Assembly: GCA_023409265.1 (NCBI GenBank)
Contig: JAEYHZ010000044.1
Coordinates: 1 to 64,000, forward strand
Length of the DNA stretch: 64,000 nucleotides
Origin: Bacillota bacterium
GTDB taxonomy: Bacteria; Bacillota; Clostridia; Acetivibrionales; DSM-1351
Direction of reading: 5' to 3'
The translations under genes were made by a program, and so were the position numbers. How positions within the stretch are numbered: position 1 is the first letter of the stretch; each line of letters starts with the position of its first letter. Below, in pieces: positions 54,564 to 63,630 of this stretch. The notes under the pieces were generated by a model. It worked only from the letters and a program-made list of their open reading frames with translations, did no database searches and was not told where the DNA came from.

Positions 54564-55382
54564 ATGGCCCAGGCTGTTTTAATAGACACAAAGAATATCA
54601 GCAGCAGAATGGCAGAAGAAAATTTTGCCACGCCCATAATAGTTGCTGATAAGTTTAATGCCTGGTACGGTAAAAATCAGGCTTTAAAGGATATTGACAT
54701 AAGTATCTGCAAAAATAGAATAACAGCTTTTATCGGGCCCTCAGGCTGCGGAAAGACAACCTTTCTGAAGTCAATAAACAAGATGAATCTGCTTGTAAAG
54801 GATTTCAGGGTAGAGGGGTCATTGACGCTTGATGGAACAGAACTCTATGAGTCAAACAAGAATGATATGGTTATACGAAGGCGGGTGGGGATGGTTTTTC
54901 AGCAGCCCAATCCCTTTCCTAAAACCATATATTCTAATATGAAGCTCCCGATCATTGAGAATAAACCGGGGTTAAGAAAGAATCAGATTAATGATCTGAT
55001 AGAAGAGAAGCTTAAGGATGCCTTCCTGTATGATGAAGTTAAAGACAGAATGAATAAGTCTGCAATGAGGCTGTCCGGAGGACAGCAGCAGCGTTTGTGC
55101 ATTGCAAGGACACTTACACTTGAGCCGGAGGTAATTCTTTTTGATGAGCCCTGTTCGGCGCTTGATCCCATTTCAACTGCCAAGATCGAGGATATGCTTC
55201 TGAAGCTGAAGGAGAAATACACAATTGTCATTGTTACTCATAATCTTCAGCAGGCCAGCAGAATAGCAGATCATGTGGCTTTCTTCTACAAGGGCAGAAT
55301 AGAGGAGCAGGGAACCGCTGCGGATATTTTCATTAATCCTGTCAATAAACTTACCCAGGATTATGTTACGGGGGTAATTTAG
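54564..55382 (+). CDS. pstB: Phosphate ABC transporter ATPase PstB
   Basis: A 272-residue ATPase that powers phosphate import. Walker A GPSGCGKTT with K64, Q-loop FQQPNPFP, signature LSGGQQQR, Walker B VILFDEPCSALDP and the switch His in IVTHNLQQA. I chose ATG 54564 because GGGGAGG lies seven bases before it; the TTG at 54558 is only one base away from that site. Last gene of the pst group: no phoU follows, which is unusual. Confidence 0.95.
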   Translation: MAQAVLIDTKNISSRMAEENFATPIIVADKFNAWYGKNQALKDIDISICKNRITAFIGPSGCGKTTFLKSINKMNLLVKDFRVEGSLTLDGTELYESNKNDMVIRRRVGMVFQQPNPFPKTIYSNMKLPIIENKPGLRKNQINDLIEEKLKDAFLYDEVKDRMNKSAMRLSGGQQQRLCIARTLTLEPEVILFDEPCSALDPISTAKIEDMLLKLKEKYTIVIVTHNLQQASRIADHVAFFYKGRIEEQGTAADIFINPVNKLTQDYVTGVI

Positions 55383-55436
55383 AAAGTTGAATATTAACTT
55401 TCCCGTTCCTTGAACCTAACATAAGTTAAATCAAAA

Positions 55437-55486
55437 GAAAAAGGCTTGATCCGTATGCTGTAAGCTAAACGGGTCAAGCCTTTTGA
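55437..55486. terminator. Bidirectional terminator after pstB
   Basis: AAAAGGCTTGA-CCGT pairs with ACGG-TCAAGCCTTTT, T- or A-tracts on both sides. Confidence 0.92.
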
Positions 55487-55660
55487 AGCTTGCCATAAAA
55501 AAACTCTGCCGTCAATTGATGACGAGATATTTAAAAGTCAGTATTTTATACCGTTTACAGTGTCAGGCTGTATAGGAGTTATTCAGCAGTGGCTGGAGGA
55601 TGATATGGCAACCTTCCTCTAGATATGGCAAAGCTTATGGTTGTTAATTCAACGCTTTAA
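55485..55660 (+). pseudogene. 3' fragment of a TetR-family regulator, frameshifted
   Basis: From 55485 one frame reads DDEIFKSQYFIPFTVSGCIG followed by VIQQWLEDDMATF, the usual helix pair near the C-terminus of TetR-family proteins (…GCIGVIQ-WLE…). It is then interrupted by a stop at 55619-55621. A one-base shift restores DMAKLMVVNSTL and a stop at 55658-55660, again typical of a TetR end. Nothing of the DNA-binding half remains upstream, where the pstB terminator sits. A decayed gene overlapping the 3' end of the convergent PstS-like gene. Confidence 0.6.
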
Positions 55661-56714
55661 GCTCCTCTGTATAATCTTTTTCTGCAAGTGGTACGTAACC
55701 TGCTTCTGTAACTATCTTTGAGGCATTTTCCAGATAGTACTTGATAAATACCTTCACTTCTGTTCTCTGAAACGCTGTCTTTGACACATACAGGTACATG
55801 GGACTTGACAACAGTTGGTATTTTCCATTCTTAATACTGTCCATGTCAGGAGTTACGGGACCTGAACCAAAGTCAACCTTTAGCGCTTTAATAGTGCTCC
55901 TGGAATTAAAGTAGTTTGCAAAGCCTGTCAGGCCAATAGCTGTATTGTCTCCTTCAATGCTTTTTACCAGTTCCTTGTCGGAATTGACCTCTGTATATAC
56001 ACCAATTTGATTATCGTTGGTTTTCAGAACATTTTTTGTGAAGAATTCTATCAAACCCGTATTGGCTTTGGGGCCGAAAACCATGAGATCATTCTCAGGC
56101 CATTTTGGATTTACTTCCTTCCAGGTTATGAGAGAACTTTCGGGCTCCCAGATTGCTTTTATCTCACTGGAAGTAACAGTGTCAACGGGATTATCCTTGT
56201 TTGCAACCACCACGACACCATCATAAGCTACTTTGAATTCAACATAATCCAAACCTTTGGCTTTTGCTTTATTTACTTCGGAACTGCTTAACTGCCTCGA
56301 GGTATTACATATATCCAGCTGCTGGTTCAGAAATTTTGATATTCCTTCTTCAGTACCTGACAATGCAGTTTTTATAGTCATTCCTGGGCAGGCTTTCCTG
56401 AATTGCTCGGCAATTCTATCTGAAATAGCTGACATAAGAGCAGAACCGTCAATGCTTATTGAACCGGTTAAAGCTTCCGATTTAATTTCAGATAAAGAAG
56501 AGGAGGAAGTGCTGTCAGCTATGGACAACTGCTGTGATACCTCCCCGTCCTCAGCTTTGGAAGGCGACGCTGCAGCAGCTGTAGCTGCAGTTGACATTTG
56601 GTCAGCATCATTAAAATCATCGTCTATGGAGGAATCCCGGCAGCCAGTAAAGCTCAGGACCATTGAAACAGCCACTGAGCCGATAATAACTTTATTAATA
56701 ATGTTTTTTTTCAT
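55644..56714 (-). CDS. Second PstS-like phosphate-binding lipoprotein
   Basis: A 356-residue lipoprotein with signal peptide and lipobox SFTGC (Cys near residue 26), an acidic/Ser/Ala-rich tether, then a PstS-type binding domain: ISIDGSALMSAI, ALSGTEEGI, NTSRQL and VVVANKDNPVD. Conventional Firmicute PstS layout, unlike the stalk-fused PstS at 51246. GGGAG precedes the ATG. Divergent from the alkaline phosphatase gene across a PHO-box-bearing spacer. May be a phosphate sensor or high-affinity alternate receptor for the same PstCAB. Confidence 0.85.
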   Translation of the reverse strand: MKKNIINKVIIGSVAVSMVLSFTGCRDSSIDDDFNDADQMSTAATAAAASPSKAEDGEVSQQLSIADSTSSSSLSEIKSEALTGSISIDGSALMSAISDRIAEQFRKACPGMTIKTALSGTEEGISKFLNQQLDICNTSRQLSSSEVNKAKAKGLDYVEFKVAYDGVVVVANKDNPVDTVTSSEIKAIWEPESSLITWKEVNPKWPENDLMVFGPKANTGLIEFFTKNVLKTNDNQIGVYTEVNSDKELVKSIEGDNTAIGLTGFANYFNSRSTIKALKVDFGSGPVTPDMDSIKNGKYQLLSSPMYLYVSKTAFQRTEVKVFIKYYLENASKIVTEAGYVPLAEKDYTEELKALN

Positions 56715-56863
56715 TTCTACTCCCGTCCCGTACTCCAGTACTCAGTCAAATACCGGCACGTGCTTGATTTTTATAACTTGTAATTACCATTCTAAGGTGG
56801 GGAGTTTAAGGTAACGTTATAACGGTGTTAATTTTTGTAAATTAAAAATCAGCTAATGTTAAA

Positions 56864-56901
56864 TTTACAATTATTAACATTGATTAAACCGAGAGTTAAT
56901 A
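56864..56901. promoter_or_regulatory. PHO-box repeats between PstS-like and alkaline phosphatase genes
   Basis: TTTACA (56864), TTAACA (56874), TTAAAC (56884) and TTAATA (56896) recur about every 10-12 bp, as in PhoP-binding boxes. They sit in the spacer of two divergent phosphate genes, so could serve both. Confidence 0.6.
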
Positions 56902-56969
56902 ATTCCCTTGTAACATTAGTTTAAAAGTAAGTATTTTTTATCATGACTAATTTATTAGGGAGGTTTCAC

Positions 56970-58634
56970 ATGAGCAAAATAGCAAGATCATTTATAGTTA
57001 TACTGAGTCTATGCATTCTAATTGCTTCGACAACTTTTTCAAATGCAGCGGCTCCGGCCGGCACAAGCAATGAAATAAAGAATGTAATTCTTCTGATACC
57101 CGACGGGATGAGTACCACCGGAACGACTCTTGCAAGATGGTACAACGGAGGAAAGCCCCTTGCACTGGATGAAATGGCAAGCGGTCTTGTAAGAACCTAT
57201 TGGGCAGCAGGCCCTATTACAGATTCGGCTCCTTCGGCTACAGCTTATGCTACAGGTTATAAATCAACCGACAAGTATATATCGGTAGCAGCAGATTCGG
57301 TAACCATGCCGGGGTACGCATATAAAAATCAGTATGAAGCCAGAAGACCTCTGGCAACAGTCCTGGAAGGTGCAAAGCTGTCGGGTAAATCAACAGGTCT
57401 TATAGCAACCTCTGAAATTTCCCATGCAACACCTGCATGCTTTGCCAGCCACACGGCTTCCAGAACGGAAGAAGAAAATATAGCGGAACAGATACTTTAC
57501 CACAACATTGATGTTGTCCTAGGCGGATCTACACACTATATGACCGCTGACAACAGAAAAGACGGAGAGGATCTTATAAGTATTGCTAAAGAAAACGGAT
57601 ATGATTTTGTTACAACACCTGAGCAAATGAAGAACAGCAAGAGTGACAAATTGTGGGGAAGCTTCGCCGACATGGACCTGGCTTATGATTTTGACAGAAA
57701 CAGCTTAAAGGAGCCAAGCCTTGCGGAAATGACCTCAAAAGCCATTAGCGTATTGAGCAGGAATAAAAAAGGTTTTTTCCTGATGGTTGAGGGCAGCAAG
57801 GTGGACTGGGCGGCTCATGGAAATGATCCCGTAGGGGTCGTAAGTGACGTACTGGCCTTTGATAAAGCTGTAAAAACAGCATTGGATTTTGCAAAGAAGG
57901 ATAAGCATACAGTGATAATTTCAGTTACAGATCACGCAAATGGGGGTATAACTATCGGAAATTCAAACACAAACGGAACCTATTCCAGTATCGGACTTGA
58001 CGCTTTTATGGTACCGCTGAAAAAAGCCAAACTCACAGCAGAAGGCGTTGCAATAAAAATATATGAAGACAGAACTGCTGATGTCAAGCAGATAATCTCA
58101 GATTACTATGGAATAAACGATTTATCCGATGAAGAGTCCCAGGCAGTAGATGCTGCTTTGAAAGCAGATGCAGAAAAGAGTGTTACAAGAGGGCAGGACT
58201 CGGCAATAAAAGCAGTTTTGGCCGGCTTGATGAGTAAACGTGCGAATATCGGCTGGACTACATCAGGGCACACAGGAGAGGAAGTAACACTTTATACATA
58301 TGCACCTAATGGTCAGAGACTGGCGGGAGTTGTAGAGAATACACAGATAGCCGAATATATAGCTAAAAATCTTGGTATCAATCTCGATGACTTAAATAAA
58401 AAACTCTTTGTTGATGCAAGTGATACCTTTAAAGCGAAAGGTGCAGAGGTAACAATAGATTATTCAGATATATACAACGCTGTACTCAGAGTTGAAAAGG
58501 GTGAAAATACATATACTTTTCCCGTAAACAAGAATTACTGCTATGTTAACGATGAAGAAGTTGCTTTATCAGGAACAACAGTATTCACTGACAAATTTTA
58601 TGTACCTGCTGACGCCGCAGCACTTGTAAAGTAA
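56970..58634 (+). CDS. phoA: Secreted alkaline phosphatase (PhoA family)
   Basis: A 554-residue exported phosphomonoesterase. Signal peptide (1-27, ending near SNA-AAP). Metal and catalytic residues visible: first aspartate in IPDGMS, nucleophile S86 in TDSAPSATA, HATPA, the EGSKVDWAAHGND metal motif, VTDHANGG and a C-terminal TSGHTGEEV. A short beta-domain ends the protein. I chose ATG 56970 because GGGAGG lies six bases before it; the frame from 56943 runs through this site. Liberates phosphate from organic esters outside the cell, matching the pst genes and PHO boxes. Confidence 0.93.
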   Translation: MSKIARSFIVILSLCILIASTTFSNAAAPAGTSNEIKNVILLIPDGMSTTGTTLARWYNGGKPLALDEMASGLVRTYWAAGPITDSAPSATAYATGYKSTDKYISVAADSVTMPGYAYKNQYEARRPLATVLEGAKLSGKSTGLIATSEISHATPACFASHTASRTEEENIAEQILYHNIDVVLGGSTHYMTADNRKDGEDLISIAKENGYDFVTTPEQMKNSKSDKLWGSFADMDLAYDFDRNSLKEPSLAEMTSKAISVLSRNKKGFFLMVEGSKVDWAAHGNDPVGVVSDVLAFDKAVKTALDFAKKDKHTVIISVTDHANGGITIGNSNTNGTYSSIGLDAFMVPLKKAKLTAEGVAIKIYEDRTADVKQIISDYYGINDLSDEESQAVDAALKADAEKSVTRGQDSAIKAVLAGLMSKRANIGWTTSGHTGEEVTLYTYAPNGQRLAGVVENTQIAEYIAKNLGINLDDLNKKLFVDASDTFKAKGAEVTIDYSDIYNAVLRVEKGENTYTFPVNKNYCYVNDEEVALSGTTVFTDKFYVPADAAALVK

Positions 58635-58743
58635 CCGTTCAAGGAAAAGTGGCAAAATAGCCGGCGTGAGGCGTGGTATACATTGTCAATAGAGGGTAAT
58701 GTGAACCGGAGGTATCCGGAGTAGTATAATGGGAATTTGTTTG

Positions 58744-58791
58744 CAGAGGGAGTTGTAATTTAGCTGATTACAACTCCCTCTGGCTTTTACC
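58744..58791 (+). terminator. Intrinsic terminator after the alkaline phosphatase gene
   Basis: A perfect 16-bp stem CAGAGGGAGTTGTAAT with a 7-base loop, followed by GCTTTT. The remaining spacer to 58923 is AT-rich and should hold the next promoter; no clear box pair was found. Confidence 0.88.
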
Positions 58792-58923
58792 TGAAAACAG
58801 ATATAATGAATAAATTGTAAATTTTCTGTATAAACAGGATATGTTTTACATGATACATATTCCCTTTTTTATATTATTATGGTATGTTTTAGTGGAAAAT
58901 AACTAAGACATCAGGTATTACAT

Positions 58924-59793
58924 ATGATTTTTAAGAAACACATTAAAAGAGAAAACTTAATAGCTTTATGTTTTCTGGCACCGAGTCTCCTGGGCTTTTT
59001 AATATTTTTTCTGGTACCTTTTTTTGCAGGCATCTGCTATTCTTTTTTAGATAGTCCCATTGATGGTTCTTTTGTAGGGATTTCGAATTATCTGAGTTTG
59101 TTAAAAAACCGGATATTTTTAAAAGCCTTTACCAACACAATTATATTTACCGGTACCTGCGTCCCATTAAATATGTTTTTATCTTTATTTCTGGCAATCC
59201 TTCTAAATAAAAAAATTTATGGAAGGAACCTGCTGCGTACCTGTTTCATATCACCGCTTGTTGTTCCGGTAGCGTCCATTGTGTTAATCTGGCAGGTATT
59301 TTTTGATTACAGCGGTGCTATAAACTCGTTTTTGTCCCAATTCCTCATTACACCCATTGACTGGATGAATACGTCATGGTCCAGAATTGTAGTACTGATA
59401 GTATATCTATGGAAAAATATTGGCTATAATATGGTACTATTTCTGGCAGGACTGCAAAATATTCCGCTTGAATACTATGAATCGGCACAGATTGATGGAG
59501 CAGGAGCGTTTAAGAAATTTACGGGTATTACACTGGTTTACCTTACACCTACTTCCTTTTTCGTCTTTATTATGTCGATTATAAACTCTTTTAAGGTTTT
59601 CAGAGAAACCTATCTGATAAGTGGAGATTATCCACAAGATAACATTTACATGCTTCAGCATTACATGAATAACATGTTCTCCTCACTGGACTACCAGAAG
59701 CTTACTTCAGCTGCATGTATTATGGCGTTATTGATATACCTGCTGGTATTTAACCTGTTCGTTTTCGAGAGAAAAATCAGCAGAAACATTTAG
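58924..59793 (+). CDS. Sugar-type ABC transporter permease (MalF/UgpA-like)
   Basis: A 289-residue permease with about six spans and the EAA loop ESAQIDGAGAFKKFTGITL. N-terminal LCFLAPSLLGFLIFFLVPFF is the usual first span of the CUT1 group. First gene of the right-end operon. The ribosome site is weak (AGG), which is odd for the leading gene. The associated ATPase is not encoded here. Confidence 0.88.
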   Translation: MIFKKHIKRENLIALCFLAPSLLGFLIFFLVPFFAGICYSFLDSPIDGSFVGISNYLSLLKNRIFLKAFTNTIIFTGTCVPLNMFLSLFLAILLNKKIYGRNLLRTCFISPLVVPVASIVLIWQVFFDYSGAINSFLSQFLITPIDWMNTSWSRIVVLIVYLWKNIGYNMVLFLAGLQNIPLEYYESAQIDGAGAFKKFTGITLVYLTPTSFFVFIMSIINSFKVFRETYLISGDYPQDNIYMLQHYMNNMFSSLDYQKLTSAACIMALLIYLLVFNLFVFERKISRNI

Positions 59794-59813
59794 CTGTTAT
59801 ACCGGAGGAAAAT

Positions 59814-60722
59814 ATGCTGCGTACTAAAAAGTCCATGAAAAAGTTAAACGGAAAATATAAAATGTTATCCCTTACAATATTTATAACTTTACTGGCAGCT
59901 GTGTTTCTGTTTCCGCTGGTCCTTACCATTTCAAACTCTTTTATGAGTGAGGGGGAAATTGCGGAGAATTACAAACCATTAACAAATGCGTCAGACCAAA
60001 GAGAATCTGCAGACCGGGAGAGGTCTTTTGTCAACCTTAAGCTGATACCTGATGAGGTCGTGGTAAAACAATACTATGTTGTGTTGCTTCAGAAAACCAA
60101 ATTTCTTTTCATGTTTTGGAATTCAATGGCTCTTGTTTTACCCATAGTATTTGGACAGATAATAGTTTCATCCATGGCTGCCTATGCTTTTGCAAAGATT
60201 AATTTCCGATGGCGGGAGCAATTGTTTTTCATATACATAATTACCATGCTTATGCCATTTCAGGTAACTCTGGTACCAAATTACATTGTAGCAGACAAGC
60301 TGGGAATTCTGGACAATTATCTCTCCATAATATTTCCGGGGATATTCGGGACATTTGGGGTTTTTCTTTTAAGGCAGTTTATGGTGTACATTCCTGATGG
60401 TTATGCCGAGGCAGCAAGAGTAGACGGTGCAGGACATTTTAGAATATTTCTGAAAATAATTATGCCTTTATCCAAGTCGGGGCTTGCTGCTCTCGCCATA
60501 CTTGTATTTATGGATAACTGGAACATGGTAGAACAGCCCATAGTATTTCTTCATGATAGGGCCACACACCCTCTCTCAGTATTTTTGACCAGCATAAATC
60601 ATGATGAAACGGGAATAGCCTTTGCCGCTTCAGTATTATACATGATGCCTATGTTATTAATTTTCTTGTACGGAGAAAATTATCTCATAGAGGGCATACA
60701 ACTTTCGGGAATAAAGGGTTAG
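59814..60722 (+). CDS. Sugar-type ABC transporter permease (MalG/UgpE-like)
   Basis: A 302-residue partner permease with about six spans and EAA loop EAARVDGAGHFRIFLKIIMP. GGAGG precedes the ATG at six bases, 20 bases after the previous gene. An insert of about 40 polar residues (about 48-85) between the first two spans is longer than usual and faces outside. Ends IQLSGIKG, the normal family C-terminus. Confidence 0.88.
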   Translation: MLRTKKSMKKLNGKYKMLSLTIFITLLAAVFLFPLVLTISNSFMSEGEIAENYKPLTNASDQRESADRERSFVNLKLIPDEVVVKQYYVVLLQKTKFLFMFWNSMALVLPIVFGQIIVSSMAAYAFAKINFRWREQLFFIYIITMLMPFQVTLVPNYIVADKLGILDNYLSIIFPGIFGTFGVFLLRQFMVYIPDGYAEAARVDGAGHFRIFLKIIMPLSKSGLAALAILVFMDNWNMVEQPIVFLHDRATHPLSVFLTSINHDETGIAFAASVLYMMPMLLIFLYGENYLIEGIQLSGIKG

Positions 60723-60748
60723 TCAGGATATAAGGGGAGGCAATTCAT

Positions 60749-62050
60749 ATGAGTATTGATTATCAGGAAACAAATTTGAAGAGAAAAAAGTTAATAGTTA
60801 AAATTTCGGCAGTATTTCTTGGAGTTTTAGTATTGCTTACATTTTTTTCAAATACTATAAATAATTTTTCCCTACCCAGAGTGAAGGTGGAGAATCCCGG
60901 CAGTGGTGCTTTGAATAAGGATATAATTGCAGAAGGTTATGTTGAAGAAAAGGAAACAGTCAAGGACTATACACAATCCAGCAGAAAGGTTCTGGAAGTG
61001 TATGTAAAAGCGGGAAGTAATGTTAAAAAGGGTTCACCCATAATGAAGCTTGATAAGGAGGGGCTTCAGGAACAGTTGGATCAGGAGCTTCTGTTATTGG
61101 AGAAAGCGAAACTTTCTCTGGAGAAACTTGTTAATTCTTCAGACGAAGATAATCTTACAAGTTTGAAAAGAAGCATTAAAGCTGCCGGAAATAAAATGCT
61201 GGATGCCCAAAAGACTTTAGAAGAGATCAAATCTCTATACGATATCGGTGCCGAAGCCAGATCGAATCTGGACAAAGCTCAGGAGGAATACGACAATGCC
61301 AGGGAAGAGTACGGATATAAGCAGGAGGATTATAGTATCGCACTAAAAAACCAGAGCAGGAAAGTGGAAGACAGGAAGAGAGATATAAAAGACCGACAGC
61401 TGGATGTAAAATTACAGGAACTGAAGGTTAACAAGATATATAAGGAGTTGTCGGCCGACAGCATGATAACATCCCCCTGCGATGGTATTGTAAAGGAAAT
61501 AGGCTTTGATAAAGGTTCTGTTACCAGTTCAGGTACGGCTCTATATTCAATTATTGATACCTCAAAAGGATTTCATTTCAGAGCATCGGTAGATAAAGAA
61601 AGTATCAAGCCGGCTAAACTGAATGACAAGGTTGAGGTAACTCTTGAAACTGCTGAGGATAAGATTATTGAAGGAAAGATTACTGAAATAAAGAACAATC
61701 CTGCCGGTACAGGTGATAAGAAGGATATAATTGTTACAATTCCCCAGGAAGGCTTAAAAGGAGAAGAAAAAGGTAAAATGAGAGTGGTTATAGAGTCTAA
61801 AAACTATGAGTTCCTTGTACCGAATTCTGCTGTGGGTGAAAATGATAAAGGAAAATTTGTGTATGTTCTCAAAGAAAAGAAAGGGCCGTTGGGAAATGAA
61901 TACTATATCCAACAAGCTTTTGTGACAATAGATGATTACGATAACTTCAGAAGTGCCGTATCAAGTGGAATTGAGGCCAATGAAAAGATAGTTGCTTCCA
62001 GCAGCAAAGAAACACTTTACGATGGCTGTCGTGTCATGCTTGAAAGGTAG
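60749..62050 (+). CDS. HlyD/MacA-like membrane-fusion adaptor protein
   Basis: A 433-residue protein anchored by one N-terminal span (about 20-40). Lipoyl-like halves surround a long helical hairpin (about 100-230, charged coiled coil with EEYDNAREEYGYKQED), then SPCDGIVKEIGFDKGSV (lipoyl return strand), a beta-barrel and the membrane-proximal domain. This is the MacA/HlyD plan used in efflux or secretion. GGGGAGG before ATG, 26 bases after the permease gene. The 3' end of its reading frame overlaps the out-of-frame extension of the next gene but not its likely start. Confidence 0.85.
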   Translation: MSIDYQETNLKRKKLIVKISAVFLGVLVLLTFFSNTINNFSLPRVKVENPGSGALNKDIIAEGYVEEKETVKDYTQSSRKVLEVYVKAGSNVKKGSPIMKLDKEGLQEQLDQELLLLEKAKLSLEKLVNSSDEDNLTSLKRSIKAAGNKMLDAQKTLEEIKSLYDIGAEARSNLDKAQEEYDNAREEYGYKQEDYSIALKNQSRKVEDRKRDIKDRQLDVKLQELKVNKIYKELSADSMITSPCDGIVKEIGFDKGSVTSSGTALYSIIDTSKGFHFRASVDKESIKPAKLNDKVEVTLETAEDKIIEGKITEIKNNPAGTGDKKDIIVTIPQEGLKGEEKGKMRVVIESKNYEFLVPNSAVGENDKGKFVYVLKEKKGPLGNEYYIQQAFVTIDDYDNFRSAVSSGIEANEKIVASSSKETLYDGCRVMLER

Positions 62051-62060
62051 GGGATATTTA

Positions 62061-63458
62061 TTGAAAGCTCAAAAGACCGGATTAATAATGTTTCTGGGTA
62101 TTCTACTTATACTTGCGGGGATACTCACCGGTAAAACTGTTTCTTCATATGCGGTTGAAATAAATGGGCCTTTTGGAATGGAAAAGATTATAGCAACTCA
62201 AAAAAAGGTTGATTCAGATAAAGTTAATCCAATAACTGCTGGAGACATAGAAAGATTAAAAAAAGAAATAAAAGTAAACGAAGTAACCTACATTACTGAA
62301 AAAAAGTCAATTGTACAGAGAAACAGGCAAAATGTTGATGCAAATGTCGTTGGTACAAATACTATCTATCCGAAATTCAGCAATATACAGCTTGCCGGGG
62401 GAAGCTTTTTTACTGAGAGCGCAGATAAGGAAAACAGCCGCGTTGCAGTAATAGATCAAAAACTGGCTGTAAAGCTGTTTAACACGGTGGAGGCAGTAGG
62501 TAATCAAATCACAATATTCGAACATAGCTTCAGAGTAATAGGCGTAATTTCAGAGGGTTCTACAATACTAACAAGCTTGGTTGATGACGGAATACCTGAG
62601 ATTTATATACCGGGAAGTACTTTTTTTGAGTTTAATAAGGATGCTGCTATAACGCATATGGAGATAAAAAGCCCTTATAGTGATACTCTTGGAAACAATA
62701 CGAAACTTGTTATAAAGGGTTTGGAGGCAATAAACAGGAATCCTGAAAGCTATACTATAATTGATTTTAACATTGAAAAGGCAAGCTTGAGTAATAGACC
62801 GGAAATATTAATATTTCTTTTGGGATTCATTACAATACTTTTCGCTGTTTTTTATATCAAAAGAGAAATTTCCTCCATACTCGGGTTGATAATACAAGAA
62901 GTAAAAGTTGAGTATTTTTCCCGGGTTTTAAAGAAAAATACGACGGGGTTATTACTCCTATTAGCAAAGACAATTGCTGCTGCAGGTTTTATAATACTTG
63001 TCTGGAACCTTATAAAATTCAATTGCTATATATCACCGGAACTAATACCGGCTGATCTTACAGATGTAGGTTATTTCAAGGATCTGATACATAAAGGTAT
63101 TCTTAAAGGCAATGCGGATTTAGCTTATATGACTTCAAAAACCGAGAGTATACTAAAGCTTTCAAAAAAAATAATAAATGTGTCTTTTATAGCAAGCCTC
63201 TTCCCGGGATTGGTTTTCTTTTATATCAGCTTGAAACAGGAAAGATTATTAAAAACAGACACGTTTAAACTACTTCTGCATTTGGCAGCTTCGCTTTTGT
63301 TATCACTCCTTGTTCTGTTAGGTATTGCCATTTACTTTAAGTTGCCTTTTATCATCCACATATCATTCTTAACAGTTATATGGGTTTTTATTTGCGTAAA
63401 TGGAATCCGATTTGGAACTGAAAGTGAAAGGAGTGATGTGTACAGCCCTATAAATTAA
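62061..63458 (+). CDS. MacB-like ABC permease / FtsX-related membrane protein
   Basis: A 465-residue membrane protein. N-terminal span (about 8-27), a large extracellular MacB periplasmic-core-like domain (about 30-255; VVGTNTIYPKF, then RVAVIDQKLAVKLF, typical of the core), and about five C-terminal spans (from about 268, EILIFLLGFITILFAVFYI, to the end). The C-terminal part is not a clean FtsX domain. TTG start at 62061 with TAGGGGAT before it; the frame from 61992 would overlap the adaptor gene and has no site. Together with the adaptor it should form an efflux or lipoprotein-handling unit, but no ATPase is encoded nearby. Confidence 0.72.
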   Translation: MKAQKTGLIMFLGILLILAGILTGKTVSSYAVEINGPFGMEKIIATQKKVDSDKVNPITAGDIERLKKEIKVNEVTYITEKKSIVQRNRQNVDANVVGTNTIYPKFSNIQLAGGSFFTESADKENSRVAVIDQKLAVKLFNTVEAVGNQITIFEHSFRVIGVISEGSTILTSLVDDGIPEIYIPGSTFFEFNKDAAITHMEIKSPYSDTLGNNTKLVIKGLEAINRNPESYTIIDFNIEKASLSNRPEILIFLLGFITILFAVFYIKREISSILGLIIQEVKVEYFSRVLKKNTTGLLLLLAKTIAAAGFIILVWNLIKFNCYISPELIPADLTDVGYFKDLIHKGILKGNADLAYMTSKTESILKLSKKIINVSFIASLFPGLVFFYISLKQERLLKTDTFKLLLHLAASLLLSLLVLLGIAIYFKLPFIIHISFLTVIWVFICVNGIRFGTESERSDVYSPIN

Positions 63459-63530
63459 TGACCAGAGGTCAGTTTCATAAACAAATAGTATTGGACAATA
63501 TAATGATGACTTAGACATGATTAAATAATA

Positions 63531-63578
63531 AAGCTCCGTTTTAGTCGAGATATTTTTCGTCAACATAAAGCGGAGAAA
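63531..63578 (+). other. Possible hairpin before the final lipoprotein gene
   Basis: CTCCG-TTTTA pairs with TAAAG-CGGAG around an AT-rich loop. Weak; could be a processing structure between operon genes. The spacer 63459-63630 is 172 bases. Confidence 0.3.
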
Positions 63579-63630
63579 GGCACAATATTAACTTCATTAA
63601 TCATGCCTTAATTGAAAGGATAGTGAAAAA

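Noticed and set aside
61992..62060. N-terminal extension of the MacB-like protein
   Set aside because: Overlaps the adaptor gene out of frame; the TTG at 62061 has a good ribosome site directly before a membrane span.
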